64,000 nt of DNA. Source: Epidermidibacterium keratini. Its GTDB lineage: Bacteria > Actinomycetota > Actinomycetes > Mycobacteriales > Antricoccaceae. The position numbers were made by a program, and so were the translations under genes. The notes under the pieces were generated by a model that worked only from the letters and a program-made list of their open reading frames with translations, ran no database searches and had not been told where the DNA came from. Below are positions 1 through 8,380 of the stretch, piece by piece (position 1 is the first letter of the stretch; each line of letters begins with the position of its first letter). The stretch spans positions 1,612,001 to 1,676,000 of the forward strand of contig NZ_CP047156.1 in assembly GCF_009834025.1 (NCBI RefSeq). The letters run 5' to 3'.

Positions 1-447
1 GTTTTCCTCGGTACCCATGCGGATCTCGCGGACGGCGGCTCCAGCAAACAGCGGGCCCCAGATGTGGATCGGGTACGACGGAGCCGGCACGAGCGCCGCG
101 TCACCGGCCTGCAGCAGCGTCCACATCAGGTGACTGAAGCCCTCTTTGGCGCCGATCGTCGAGATGACCTCACGCTCGGGGTCGAGGTCGACGTCAAACC
201 GGCGCTTGTAGAGGTCGGCGAATCCTTGACGCAGCTTGGGCAGTCCGCGCGAGGAGGAGTAGCGGTGGTTGCGGGTGTTGCGCGCCGCCTCGGCGAGCTT
301 GTCGACCGCGATCTTCGGCGAGGGCAGGTCGGGGTTGCCGAACCCTAGGTCGATGATGTCGATCCCGGCTCGGCGCGCGTCCACCTTCAGCGAGTCGATG
401 ATCGTGAAGACGTACGGCGGTATGCCGGCGATGCGACGAAATTCCAT
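1..447 (-). CDS. Class I/II PLP-dependent aminotransferase, N-terminal part (AlaC-like)
   Basis: The gene begins at the ATG at 445-447 and runs off the left edge, so only about 149 N-terminal residues are visible. The protein opens MEFRRIAGIPPYVF and then has DIIDLGFGNPDLPSP, the tyrosine/serine segment NHRYSSSRGLPKLR and the TIGAKEGFSHL stretch. These match fold-type I aminotransferases of the AlaC (glutamate-pyruvate) and DapC/DapL-like group, which transfer an amino group from glutamate to a 2-oxo acid. The PLP lysine lies in the missing part, so substrate specificity cannot be judged. Confidence 0.85.
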   Translation of the reverse strand, partial: MEFRRIAGIPPYVFTIIDSLKVDARRAGIDIIDLGFGNPDLPSPKIAVDKLAEAARNTRNHRYSSSRGLPKLRQGFADLYKRRFDVDLDPEREVISTIGAKEGFSHLMWTLLQAGDAALVPAPSYPIHIWGPLFAGAAVREIRMGTEEN

Positions 448-515
448 TGCTCAATCCTAAACGGCGGGTCATGCGGTACGGCGTGGAGTGCGCCATACCT
501 GCAGCCCCGCGAAGG

Positions 516-2069
516 CTACCGGCCGCAGCGGGCCGGGTGATGGTGGTGCACTCGCTCCCCGTGCGCGAGCTCGTCGGCGATCTCCTCCCGCTCGGCACTG
601 ACCTCGGGGGTGTCGAACTCCGCGCCCGGGTCGACCTGCTCGGTGAAGGCCTCCTCGTCGCTGAGCTCGGCGCGGTGCTTCGGCAGGGCGGTCGCGATCG
701 CCGTACCGACCAGCGCTCCGGCACCGGACAGCACAAACACCATCATGAACGCGTGCTGACTTGGCACGTCGGCGCCGCCGAAGTCGATCACGTCGCTGGT
801 CAGCACCATCGCGACGACCGCGCTCGAGGTCGACGTGCCGATGCTGCGCAGCAGCGCGTTCAGCCCGTTGGCCGAGGCCGTCTCGGTGATCGGCACGGCC
901 CGCATGATCAGCGTCGGCATCGCGGCGTACGCCAGGGCCACGCCGGCGTTGGTGATGCAGCTGCCGACCATCAGCGTGGGCAGGGTGTGCACCCCGGAGG
1001 CGAGTACGACGTACCCCGACATGATGAGCAGCCCGCCGCAGACGAGCGAAGTCTTAGCGCCGTACCGGTTGGAGATTCCCGCGGTGACGGGAGCGAGCGC
1101 GACCATGATAAGGCCGCCGGGCAGCAGGAAGAGTCCTGCTGCCATGGGGCTGAAGCCGAAGCCGACGCCGGTCTCCGCAGGCAGCGTCAGCACCTGGGTG
1201 ACGCCGAGAAGCTGTCCGAACATGCTGAAGCCGATCAGCACGGTGGCGATGTTGGTCAGCAGCACCGGCTTGCGGGCGCTCGTGCGCAGGTCCACCAGCG
1301 GGGAGGTCACCCGCAGCTCGAAGGGCACCCAGATGGCAAACAACACGGCGGAGCCGGCAAACAGCCCGAGGGTCAGCGGGCTGGTCCAGCCCCAGGTCGC
1401 GCCCTTGGAGATCGGCAGCAGCAGGCAGAGCAGCGCGCCGGACAGCAGCACCGAGCCGACGTAGTCGATGCGCCCCGGCGTACGGATCGTCGACTCGCTC
1501 AGCACGAGCGCCATCACGACCAGCATGATCAGACCGGCCAGTGCGCTGACCACGAAGACCATGTTGATGCCGAAGTGCGAGTAGATAAACCCGCCGAACG
1601 GCAGCCCGACCGACCCGCCGATGCCCAGCGTGGCACTCATCAGCGCGACGGCCGCCCCGATGCGTTCCTTCGGCAGCAGGTCGCGCATCACGCTGATGCC
1701 GATCGGCACGAGCGAGAAGCTCATGCCCTGCAGCGCGCGAGCGACGAGGATGACCGGCAGCGAGTCCCCCAGCGCACCGATGATCGAGCCGATGGTCACG
1801 AGCACGAGCGACAGCAACAGCAGTCGTCGTTTGCCAAACATATCTGCCAACCGCGACAGGATCGGCATCGCAACAGCGCTGGTTAGCAAGGTGACGGTGA
1901 CGATCCACGACACATCGTCTGGCGAGACCCCGAGCACGTCGTGCAGCTCGCTGAGCGCGGGAATCAGCATCGTCTGCTGCAGCGAGACCATCATCCCGCA
2001 GAGGCTGAGCATCGCAACGACGGTGCGCACCCGAGGAGTACGCCGGCTGGCGAGCGCAGGGAAAGACAC
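516..2069 (-). CDS. MFS drug/metabolite exporter (DHA2-like)
   Basis: A 517-residue integral membrane protein with a major facilitator core. The first hydrophobic span follows MLSLCGMMVSLQQTM, the loop motif RLADMFGKRRLL (motif A) lies near residue 75, and many further hydrophobic helices are seen, as in the 12-14 helix DHA families. The last 50 residues are hydrophilic and acidic and end in a short HHHH run. The start is a GTG with no clear Shine-Dalgarno sequence. It probably exports small lipophilic compounds using proton-motive force. The substrate is unknown, and an inverted repeat lies just upstream at 2102-2118. Confidence 0.85.
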   Translation of the reverse strand: MSFPALASRRTPRVRTVVAMLSLCGMMVSLQQTMLIPALSELHDVLGVSPDDVSWIVTVTLLTSAVAMPILSRLADMFGKRRLLLLSLVLVTIGSIIGALGDSLPVILVARALQGMSFSLVPIGISVMRDLLPKERIGAAVALMSATLGIGGSVGLPFGGFIYSHFGINMVFVVSALAGLIMLVVMALVLSESTIRTPGRIDYVGSVLLSGALLCLLLPISKGATWGWTSPLTLGLFAGSAVLFAIWVPFELRVTSPLVDLRTSARKPVLLTNIATVLIGFSMFGQLLGVTQVLTLPAETGVGFGFSPMAAGLFLLPGGLIMVALAPVTAGISNRYGAKTSLVCGGLLIMSGYVVLASGVHTLPTLMVGSCITNAGVALAYAAMPTLIMRAVPITETASANGLNALLRSIGTSTSSAVVAMVLTSDVIDFGGADVPSQHAFMMVFVLSGAGALVGTAIATALPKHRAELSDEEAFTEQVDPGAEFDTPEVSAEREEIADELAHGERVHHHHPARCGR

Positions 2070-2101
2070 GGACGGACCGATCTGGACGAATGACTAGAGG
2101 A

Positions 2102-2118
2102 CGTTACTTACGATAACG
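2102..2118. promoter_or_regulatory. Inverted repeat upstream of the MFS exporter, possible operator
   Basis: CGTTA and TAACG arms flank a 7-base centre (CTTACGA), 33 bases upstream of the exporter start codon. The spacing and the GTTA-TAAC arms resemble TetR or MarR-type operators, but no such regulator lies next to it. It may be chance. Confidence 0.25.
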
Positions 2119-2143
2119 AACGATTCCGACACCGAAGAGCCAC

Positions 2144-2198
2144 CTGCGGTGGAATCGGACACCCTAGCGGCGCTCTAGGGTGTCAGGTTCCACCGCAG
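2144..2198. terminator. Two-part hairpin downstream of the GntR gene (CTGCGGT family)
   Basis: An outer stem CTGCGGTGGAA (2144-2154) pairs perfectly with TTCCACCGCAG (2188-2198). An inner stem GACACCCTAG (2158-2167) pairs with CTAGGGTGTC (2175-2184) around a 7-base loop. It lies just past the stop codon of the GntR regulator and upstream of the exporter. No long T-run follows. Its outer stem resembles hairpins at 20352, 23056 and 58024. Confidence 0.6.
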
Positions 2199-2208
2199 AA
2201 CGGCGTAC

Positions 2209-2907
2209 TCAGCGGGGCACCGTCTCCGTGGGCGCGGTCGCGGCGAGCGCGGCTTCGAGGATGTCGGCGGTGCGCTGGTAGTGCTCGCGAAGTCGCTGCA
2301 CGGCACTGTCGGGTTCACGATCGAGCGCGGCCTGCAGTAGCCCGCGGTGCTCGGCTGCGACGTTGCGTCCAGGCTCCTGCGTCTGCGACCAGCGCCGGTA
2401 GAACTCCGCGGCATCGCGCAGGGTGCAGGCAAACGCCAGCAGCCACGCGTTGCCGCAGGCGGCAAGTAGCGTGGAGTGAAACGTCGCGTGCGCCCGCTCC
2501 CACTCGTCGCTGACGCGCGGCGGCTCGCCGGTGAGCAACGGCGTGCGCTCCAGGCGGTGATGCGCTGCCACCAGGTCGGACTCCCAGTCCATCTCGCCGC
2601 GCTCGATCGCCGCGCGCAGCGCCAGTGACTCGACGTCGATCCGGGCGGAGGTCAGCTCGCGGAGGTCGGCGATCGAGACCGACCGCACCCGGAATCCGAC
2701 GCGCGGCTCGGAGGTGACGAGCCCCTGCTCGGCCAGCCGCGATAACACCTCGCGCACCACACTCACGCTGGCGCCGTACCGCTGGCACAGCGCCGCGAAC
2801 TTCAGCTTCGATCCAGGCTCGTGGACGCCGGCGAGTACGTCGGCGCGCAGCAGGGCATGCACGTCCTCGGTGCTGGCGCGAGGCCTGGTCGGCGGCATGG
2901 CAGTCAC
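2209..2907 (-). CDS. GntR-family transcriptional regulator (FCD/FadR subfamily)
   Basis: A 232-residue regulator. Residues 10-80 form the winged helix-turn-helix (ALCQRYGASVSVVREVLSRLAEQGLV), followed by GFRVRSVSIADLRELTSARIDVE, the start of the all-helical FCD ligand domain, which runs to about residue 220. FCD domains usually bind carboxylic acids through metal-held histidines. It is transcribed divergently from the SDR/flavin hydroxylase pair, with a TTGTTCGACAA site in the shared intergenic region, so it most likely represses that pair until its aromatic or acid inducer is present. An alternative ATG lies 9 bases downstream of the chosen start. Confidence 0.9.
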   Translation of the reverse strand: MTAMPPTRPRASTEDVHALLRADVLAGVHEPGSKLKFAALCQRYGASVSVVREVLSRLAEQGLVTSEPRVGFRVRSVSIADLRELTSARIDVESLALRAAIERGEMDWESDLVAAHHRLERTPLLTGEPPRVSDEWERAHATFHSTLLAACGNAWLLAFACTLRDAAEFYRRWSQTQEPGRNVAAEHRGLLQAALDREPDSAVQRLREHYQRTADILEAALAATAPTETVPR

Positions 2908-2956
2908 CCTAGCGATCCTTCGTTCGTTAATCCAGTGATGTTCGAATATCTATTGC

Positions 2957-2967
2957 TTGTTCGACAA
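2957..2967. promoter_or_regulatory. Probable GntR/FadR-type operator
   Basis: TTGTTCGACAA matches the TNGTNNNACNA pattern described for FadR/LldR-type GntR regulators. It lies in the 116-base divergent intergenic region between an FCD-type GntR gene and the SDR/hydroxylase genes, about 50 bases from the GntR start and 57 from the SDR start. Confidence 0.55.
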
Positions 2968-3023
2968 CGGCGTGTCATCGTGGTGCTCTAGGCCACACTT
3001 CAGCATCGAGGAGAAGCACTCCG

Positions 3024-3752
3024 ATGAGCACCTCCGAAGACAGCACCCCGCAGCACGTCGTCATTGTCGGCGGCACCAAGGGCCTCGGGCTGGAGATCGC
3101 CCGCGCGTGCGTCGCCCGCGGCGATCGCGTCACGATTGCGGGGCGCACCGCTGAGGTGGCGCAGCGCCAGGCTGCCGCACTCGGCGGAGCCACGGCCGCC
3201 GGCATCTGCGACCTCACCAACTGGGCGTCGCTGGAGGAGTTCTTCTCCGGCCTCGAGACCATCGACCACCTGATCCTCGCCGCGCTCGACCGCGACAACA
3301 ACGACATTGCCGACTTCCGGCCTGACGACAGCGCAAAGACGTCGCTGATGAAAAACGTCGGGTACGCCGCCAGCGTCAGCTATGCGCTGCCCAAGCTCTC
3401 CCCCACCGGCTCGGTGCTGATGTTCAGCGGCCTGTCGATGTGGCGCCCCATGCCCGGCTCGACGACCATCTCCATGGCCAACGCCGGCGTCGTGGGGTTG
3501 GCCAACTCCCTCGCGCTGCAGATCGCGCCCGTGCGAGTCAACGTCATCACGCCCGGAGTGGTGATGGGCACCGACGCCGTTGACGACGCCGACCCGGTGC
3601 GCGCCGAGGCCTACGAACGGCTGCGCCAGCGCACTCCCGGCAAGCGGCTGCCGCGGACCGAGGACATCGTGAGCGCCTCCTTCGCGTTGCTGGACAACCC
3701 CGGCATCAACGCCACCAACCTCGTCGTCGACGCCGGCATGCACCTGGTCTGA
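3024..3752 (+). CDS. SDR-family protein with an atypical active site
   Basis: A 242-residue short-chain dehydrogenase/reductase fold. The NAD(P)-binding motif GGTKGLGLE is at residues 16-24, LILAALD sits where the NNAG motif is expected, and VNVITPGVV is at 172-180. The active-site serine S135 is visible. However, the usual YxxxK that follows reads I149-S-M-A-N153, so both catalytic Tyr and Lys appear to be replaced. The protein may be a non-catalytic partner or use another mechanism. It is followed after 11 bases by the flavin hydroxylase, so the two are an operon facing the GntR gene. The fold is clear, the activity is not. Confidence 0.8.
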   Translation: MSTSEDSTPQHVVIVGGTKGLGLEIARACVARGDRVTIAGRTAEVAQRQAAALGGATAAGICDLTNWASLEEFFSGLETIDHLILAALDRDNNDIADFRPDDSAKTSLMKNVGYAASVSYALPKLSPTGSVLMFSGLSMWRPMPGSTTISMANAGVVGLANSLALQIAPVRVNVITPGVVMGTDAVDDADPVRAEAYERLRQRTPGKRLPRTEDIVSASFALLDNPGINATNLVVDAGMHLV

Positions 3753-3763
3753 GGAGAACGATC

Positions 3764-5518
3764 ATGGACACCATCGAGCAGACCGACGTACTCGTCGTCG
3801 GTGCCGGCCCCGCGGGCCTGACCATGGCCGCCGCGCTGGCGAAGTACGGCGTCAACGCGGTCACCGTGACCAAGTACGCCGGCACAGCTCACTCGCCGCG
3901 TGCGCACATCACCAACCAGCGCACGATGGAGGTCTTTCGCGACCTGGGGCTGGAGGACGCCGTCCGCGAGGCCGCGACGCCCAACGAGCTGATGGGCAAC
4001 AACGTCTGGGCCACGAGTTTCGCGGCCCCCGAGATCGCGCGGCTGCTGACGTGGGGCTCCGGGCCGGAGCGACACAGCGACTATGAGCTCGCCAGCCCGA
4101 GCAGCATGTGCAACATCCCGCAGCACGTGCTTGAGCCCGTGCTGCACCACGGCGCCGTCGAGCTCGGTGCCGACCTGCGCTTCTCGACCGAGCTGGTGTC
4201 GGTGCAGCAGGACGACGACGCGGTGACAGCCGTCGTGCGCCACCGGGACACCGGCAACGAGCAGACCATCCGGGCCCGCTACCTGATCGGCGCCGACGGC
4301 GGCCGCTCCACGGTCGCCGAACAGCTCGACTTCCCGATGCTCGGCGAGACCGACCTCGGCGCGTCGGCAAACATCTGGCTCGAAGCGGACCTGACGAAAT
4401 ACACGGCGTACCGCCCGGGGACCCTCTACTGGATGACCCAGCCCGGCAACGACTACTGGGTCGGCTCGGGCACCTGGATCTGCGTGAAGCCGTGGACCGA
4501 GTGGGTGCTGCTGTTTATGTACGACCCGTCCGAAGGCGAGCCTGACCTCTCCGAGGAGGCCTGCATCGCGCGGGCCCGCACCACGATCGGCGACCCGGAC
4601 GTCGACATCACAATCAAGTCGACCAGTCTCTGGCAGATCAACCACGTAGTGGCCGAGCAGTACCGGATGGGCCGGGTGTTTCTGGTCGGCGACGCCGCGC
4701 ATCGGCACCCGCCGGCCAACGGCCTCGGCACCAACACCTCGGTGCAGGACTCGTTCAACCTGGCGTGGAAGCTGGCGGCGGTGTTGCGCGGAGATGCCAG
4801 TGAGGCGCTGCTTGCGACGTACCACGACGAGCGCCAGCCGGTCGGGCGCCAGGTCGTCGACCGCGCGATGAAGAGCGTCGCCGACATGCTGCCGATCTCG
4901 CAGGCGCTCGGGTTCGCACCCGGGCAGTCACACGAGGAGGGCCAGCAGGCCCTCGACGGCCTGTTTGCGCCGGGCCCGGAGTCCGAACAGCGCCGGGCCG
5001 CGCTGGCGGAGGCAATCGAGCTGCAGAACTACCAGTTCAACGCGCACGGCGTGGAGCTCGGCCAGCAATACGAGTCGGCGGCGGTGGCCGGCGACGGTAC
5101 ACCGTGGCCCGCGCCCGAACGCGACGCCGAGCTCTACTACGAGGCGACCACCCACCCTGGTGCCCGACTGCCGCATGCCTGGCTGCAGCGCGGGACCGAA
5201 GCGGTCTCGACGATCGATCTGACCGGTCACGGCGGGTTCACCCTGCTGACCGGGATCGGCGGCGAGGCATGGGTGCAGGCCGCGGCCGCGGTCGCCGAAG
5301 ATCTCGGGATCACGCTCACCGCCCACACCATCGGCCACGGATGCGAGCTCACCGACCCGCTCGGACGGTGGGCGGAGCTGCGCGAGATCGGCGATGCCGG
5401 CGCTCTACTGGTGCGCCCGGATCACCACATCGCCTGGCGCAGCACGGATCTCGCCGACGACCCGGCCGGTGATCTTGAGGCCGCCGTACGCCGGGTGCTC
5501 GCCCGAGAGGCTAGTTAG
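3764..5518 (+). CDS. FAD-dependent aromatic hydroxylase (PheA/TfdB/MhpA family)
   Basis: A 584-residue class A flavoprotein monooxygenase. It shows the FAD-binding GAGPAG motif at residues 13-18, the DG motif GADGGRS near 187, and the GD motif FLVGDAAHRHPPANGLG near 308. A C-terminal thioredoxin-like domain (about 430-584) is typical of phenol and 3-(3-hydroxyphenyl)propionate hydroxylases. It should add one oxygen from O2 to a phenolic ring using NAD(P)H. GAGGAG lies 7 bases before the ATG. It forms an operon with the preceding SDR gene, probably controlled by the divergent GntR protein. The last 4 bases overlap the convergent glutaminase gene. The exact substrate is unknown. Confidence 0.88.
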   Translation: MDTIEQTDVLVVGAGPAGLTMAAALAKYGVNAVTVTKYAGTAHSPRAHITNQRTMEVFRDLGLEDAVREAATPNELMGNNVWATSFAAPEIARLLTWGSGPERHSDYELASPSSMCNIPQHVLEPVLHHGAVELGADLRFSTELVSVQQDDDAVTAVVRHRDTGNEQTIRARYLIGADGGRSTVAEQLDFPMLGETDLGASANIWLEADLTKYTAYRPGTLYWMTQPGNDYWVGSGTWICVKPWTEWVLLFMYDPSEGEPDLSEEACIARARTTIGDPDVDITIKSTSLWQINHVVAEQYRMGRVFLVGDAAHRHPPANGLGTNTSVQDSFNLAWKLAAVLRGDASEALLATYHDERQPVGRQVVDRAMKSVADMLPISQALGFAPGQSHEEGQQALDGLFAPGPESEQRRAALAEAIELQNYQFNAHGVELGQQYESAAVAGDGTPWPAPERDAELYYEATTHPGARLPHAWLQRGTEAVSTIDLTGHGGFTLLTGIGGEAWVQAAAAVAEDLGITLTAHTIGHGCELTDPLGRWAELREIGDAGALLVRPDHHIAWRSTDLADDPAGDLEAAVRRVLAREAS

Positions 5519-7359
5519 AGCGCGCTCGCACTCTGCAGATCGGAGGTCCGGGTGCCGGCGATGACGGCCAGCATCCGGCCCTGCTCCTCGCGGATGGCAT
5601 GCATGAAGACGCCAAGCAGCGTGGCGTAGAGCTCGACGTCCTCGGCGCGCACCTCGTCGAACTTCTCCCGCGTGAGGGTCAGCAGGCGCACGTCGCCCTC
5701 GGCGCGCACCGTCATCGGGTGCGGGGTGCCGGTGGCCAAGTAGACGTCGCCGAAGCAGGTGCCCGGGGTCAGCGTGGCGATCGCCCGCTCCGAGCCGCCG
5801 GCCCGCTTCAGCGACTGCCGCACCCGGCCCGAGAGGATGATGAACACGCCCGCGTCTTCGTCGCCCTGCTGCACGATGGTCTCGCCGTCGGCGAACTCCA
5901 GCGTCTGCATCCGCGACTCGAGCGCGTCCACGAACGACGCATCGACATCCGAGAACAGCGGGTGTGAACGGAAGTCGATGTCGGCCTCCGGTGCCCGCTC
6001 CTCGCCGTACCGCGCCAGAAGCTGCTCCTCGATCCACTCCAGGGCCGCGGCGCGCGTGGTGAAGACCTGCGCCCGCTCCTCCGCGGCAGCCTCGGGCGGT
6101 TCGGGCAGCGACCGGTCGGCGTGGTCGATCAGCACCGGCTCGCAGCCCCACTCGCGCAGCATCGTGCGCACCCCGACCAGCAGTCGCGCCGCCACGTCAG
6201 CCACATCGTCAATCGAGCGCACGTCGATCACGGCGTACTCGAGATCTCGTCCATCGGCGCACATCTGTCGCGTCACCGACTCGGCGCCGGAGAAGAGCAG
6301 GTCGCCCTGCAGCTCGTAGATGCGGGCCCGGTGACCGTGTTCTTCCAGCACCAGGCGGTCGGCCTCCGGACGCTGCAGCGCCGAGGGTGCTTCGAGCAGG
6401 TCGTAGGAGGTGCGGACGGCGCCGCGAGCGCCGCGGGTGACGTGCAGCGCGTGCAGCTCGAGGTCCTTCGACAGCCGGCGGCAAGCCGCGACCCCGCGGA
6501 CGCTGTTGCCGTGCTCGTCGAGGCGCGGGGAGAAGACGGCGATCGCGAGCTGGCCCGGCAGGACCGCGAGGATGCCGCCGCCGACACCGCTCTTGGCGGC
6601 CATTCCGACCTCGGCGACCCACTCGCCAGCGGCGTCGTACATGCCGCAGGTCGACATCACGCTGAGCACCCGCTCGGCCAGCCCGACGTCGATCGCCCGC
6701 TTCTCGGTGACCGGGTTGATGCCGTTGTTGGCCAGCGTGGCGCCCATCATCGCCAGGTCACGGCAGGTGACCAACACCGAGCACTGCCGCAGGTAGACCT
6801 CGACGGCGTCGTCGGGCTCGGTGCGCAGCTTGTCGTTCTCGGCGAGCATGTAGGAGATCGCGCGGTTGCGGTTGCCGTCGCGCATCTCGTCGGCAAATAC
6901 GTCGGCGGCGAACCCGAGCTCGCGGCCGGCGTAAGTCTCGTAGAGGGAGTGGATGCGCTCAGTCTGCTCGGCGGTGCTCTGACCGGCGACCAGGCTGCTG
7001 GCCGCGATCGCGCCGGCGTTAATCATCGGGTTGCGCGGGCGCCCAGTGACCGGATGCAGGCTGATCTCGTTGAACGCATCGCCCGAGGGCTCCATGTCGA
7101 TGGTGGCATCGACCCGCTCCTTGCCCTGGTCGCAGAGCGCGAGCCCGTAGGTGAACGCCTTTGAGATCGACTGGATGCAGAACTCCACGTCGGTGTCGCC
7201 GGACTCGTATATCTGACCGTCGGCCATGGCGATGCAGATGCCGAAGGCGTCCTCGTCGATGCCCTCCAGCGACGGCACTCCCTGCAACGGCGTCCCGCTT
7301 CGGTTCTCGACGTACTCCTTGTGGAGGCGGTCCAGCAGATCCGAGATCAACGAAGCCAT
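5515..7359 (-). CDS. glsA: Glutaminase fused to STAS and cyclic-nucleotide-binding domains
   Basis: A 614-residue multidomain protein. Residues 1-300 are a serine-type glutaminase (L-glutamine to L-glutamate and ammonia) with the SxxK motif in QSISKAFTY, NPMINAGA and GVGGGILAVLPG. Residues about 340-450 form a STAS-like domain (LEYAVIDVRSIDDVADVAARLL). Residues about 480-610 form a cNMP-binding domain (ADGETIVQQGDEDAGVFIILSGRVR, then PGTCFGDVYLATGTPHPMTVRAE). The ATG at 7359 was preferred to the upstream GTG at 7383 because the family begins here. The fusion suggests that glutamine hydrolysis responds to a nucleotide or a partner protein, which is inference. Confidence 0.9.
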   Translation of the reverse strand: MASLISDLLDRLHKEYVENRSGTPLQGVPSLEGIDEDAFGICIAMADGQIYESGDTDVEFCIQSISKAFTYGLALCDQGKERVDATIDMEPSGDAFNEISLHPVTGRPRNPMINAGAIAASSLVAGQSTAEQTERIHSLYETYAGRELGFAADVFADEMRDGNRNRAISYMLAENDKLRTEPDDAVEVYLRQCSVLVTCRDLAMMGATLANNGINPVTEKRAIDVGLAERVLSVMSTCGMYDAAGEWVAEVGMAAKSGVGGGILAVLPGQLAIAVFSPRLDEHGNSVRGVAACRRLSKDLELHALHVTRGARGAVRTSYDLLEAPSALQRPEADRLVLEEHGHRARIYELQGDLLFSGAESVTRQMCADGRDLEYAVIDVRSIDDVADVAARLLVGVRTMLREWGCEPVLIDHADRSLPEPPEAAAEERAQVFTTRAAALEWIEEQLLARYGEERAPEADIDFRSHPLFSDVDASFVDALESRMQTLEFADGETIVQQGDEDAGVFIILSGRVRQSLKRAGGSERAIATLTPGTCFGDVYLATGTPHPMTVRAEGDVRLLTLTREKFDEVRAEDVELYATLLGVFMHAIREEQGRMLAVIAGTRTSDLQSASAL

Positions 7360-7440
7360 GCTCGCAGGGTACAACCGCCACACCCACCGTGTAGGCGAGC
7401 GAATCGGGCCCTGCGAGCGGCTCGGTTACCACCTCGGAAC

Positions 7441-7938
7441 CTAGACCTCGCCGGCGCCCAGCAGGTCGTCGAGCTTGGCGTAGCCCTCGTTGACGCCGAC
7501 CTCCATGCCGCTGGACAGCATGGCGTCACGCTCCTCGATGGACTGCACCACCGAGACGCCGTGTAGCCGGGTGCGCCCGCCCCCGAGATCCTCAAACGTC
7601 AGGGTCTCCAGCGAGACACCGTCCGGGAAGCCGTCGAAGGTGAAGGTCTGCACGATCCGGCCGGGGCGTACGTCGTGGAAGCTTCCGTGGAAAGCAAACT
7701 CCTCGCCGTCGCGGCGGGCGACGTAGGCCCAGTTGCCGCCGGTGGTCGCGTTCCACCGCAGGATCTCGGTCTGCAGGCTGTCCGGGCCCACCCACTTCGC
7801 AAACAGCTCGGGATCGGTGTGGGCGCGCTGCAGCTGCTCAGGCGTTGCCTGGAAGTCGCGGGTAAGCCGGATGACCGGAAGGTCTGGCGCCGCCTCGATG
7901 CTGGTCTGCGCATGGCTAGTGTTGGTGGCTGCGTTCAT
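7441..7938 (-). CDS. SRPBCC/AHSA1-family protein
   Basis: A 165-residue protein of the START-like AHSA1 group: LTRDFQATPEQLQRAHTDPELFAKWVGP, then WNATTGGNWAYVARRDGEEFAFHGSFHDVRPGRI and a C-terminal helix EVGVNEGYAKLDDLL. The fold makes a hydrophobic cavity, but the ligand is unknown in most bacterial members. The start overlaps the stop of the preceding ArsR gene (ATGA at 7935-7938). ArsR plus AHSA1 is a common gene pair, and the regulator very probably controls both. Confidence 0.85.
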   Translation of the reverse strand: MNAATNTSHAQTSIEAAPDLPVIRLTRDFQATPEQLQRAHTDPELFAKWVGPDSLQTEILRWNATTGGNWAYVARRDGEEFAFHGSFHDVRPGRIVQTFTFDGFPDGVSLETLTFEDLGGGRTRLHGVSVVQSIEERDAMLSSGMEVGVNEGYAKLDDLLGAGEV

Positions 7939-8309
7939 GACTCGTGTCCTTTCTTCGGTGACTTAGGTGCCCGGGTGCCGGGCTGCTCGTCGTGCAGGTC
8001 TGCGAGCACAGCGTCGAGTCGCTGGTAGCGCTCTTCGGCCTCGCGTCGGTAGCGTTCGATCCACTTCGTCATGAGGTCAAAGACGTTGGCCTCGAGGTGC
8101 ACCGGGCGCCGCTGCGCGTCCTTGGAGCGAGTGACAAGCCCAGCGTCTTCGAGCACCTTCAGGTGCTTGGAGACCGCCTGCAGACTTACGTCGTACGGCT
8201 CGGCGAGCTCACTGACGGTCGCGTCGCCGACAGCCAACCGCGCCACGATGTCGCGGCGGGTCGGATCGGCCAGCGCCGAGAACGCCTTGGAAAGCTCGTC
8301 CACCACCAC
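7935..8309 (-). CDS. ArsR-family transcriptional repressor
   Basis: A 124-residue winged helix protein: LSKAFSALADPTRRDIVARL, then VSELAEPYDVSLQAVSKHLKVLEDAGLV, the recognition helix. No cysteine metal-binding motif is present, so it belongs to the non-metal-sensing ArsR group that accompanies AHSA1 genes. Three consecutive GTG codons (8309, 8306, 8303) could start it. GAGGAG ends one base before the first, so the third has better spacing and the protein may be two residues shorter. Two CAACC-N4-GGTTG sites flank its promoter, suggesting autorepression. Confidence 0.88.
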   Translation of the reverse strand: MVVDELSKAFSALADPTRRDIVARLAVGDATVSELAEPYDVSLQAVSKHLKVLEDAGLVTRSKDAQRRPVHLEANVFDLMTKWIERYRREAEERYQRLDAVLADLHDEQPGTRAPKSPKKGHES

Positions 8310-8313
8310 TCCT

Positions 8314-8327
8314 CAACCATTAGGTTG
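8314..8327. promoter_or_regulatory. ArsR operator 1 (CAACC-N4-GGTTG)
   Basis: CAACCATTAGGTTG is a perfect 5+5 inverted repeat between the -10 box and the ribosome binding site of the ArsR gene. A second copy lies 46 bases upstream, and both are followed by GAATAC. A repressor here would block transcription and cover the leader. Confidence 0.7.
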
Positions 8328-8333
8328 AATACG

Positions 8334-8362
8334 AGGCTAGACCGACCTCAGCGGGTTGTCAA
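8334..8362 (-). promoter_or_regulatory. Promoter of the ArsR-AHSA1 operon
   Basis: Reading the minus strand, a -35 box TTGACA (8362-8357) is followed after 17 bases by TAGCCT (8339-8334). The -35 box overlaps operator 2, and operator 1 lies just downstream of the -10 box. This is the arrangement expected for autorepression. Confidence 0.6.
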
Positions 8363-8373
8363 CCAAACGGTTG
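8360..8373. promoter_or_regulatory. ArsR operator 2 (CAACC-N4-GGTTG)
   Basis: CAACCAAACGGTTG is the second copy of the inverted repeat, overlapping the -35 box TTGACA. It lies between the ArsR gene and the stop codon of the LtrA-like gene. Confidence 0.7.
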
Positions 8374-8380
8374 AATACGG

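Noticed and set aside
447-1886. 479-residue open frame antisense to the MFS exporter
   Set aside because: It is rich in Arg/His/Gln low-complexity sequence typical of out-of-frame reading of GC-rich genes, and the opposite strand encodes a clear transporter.
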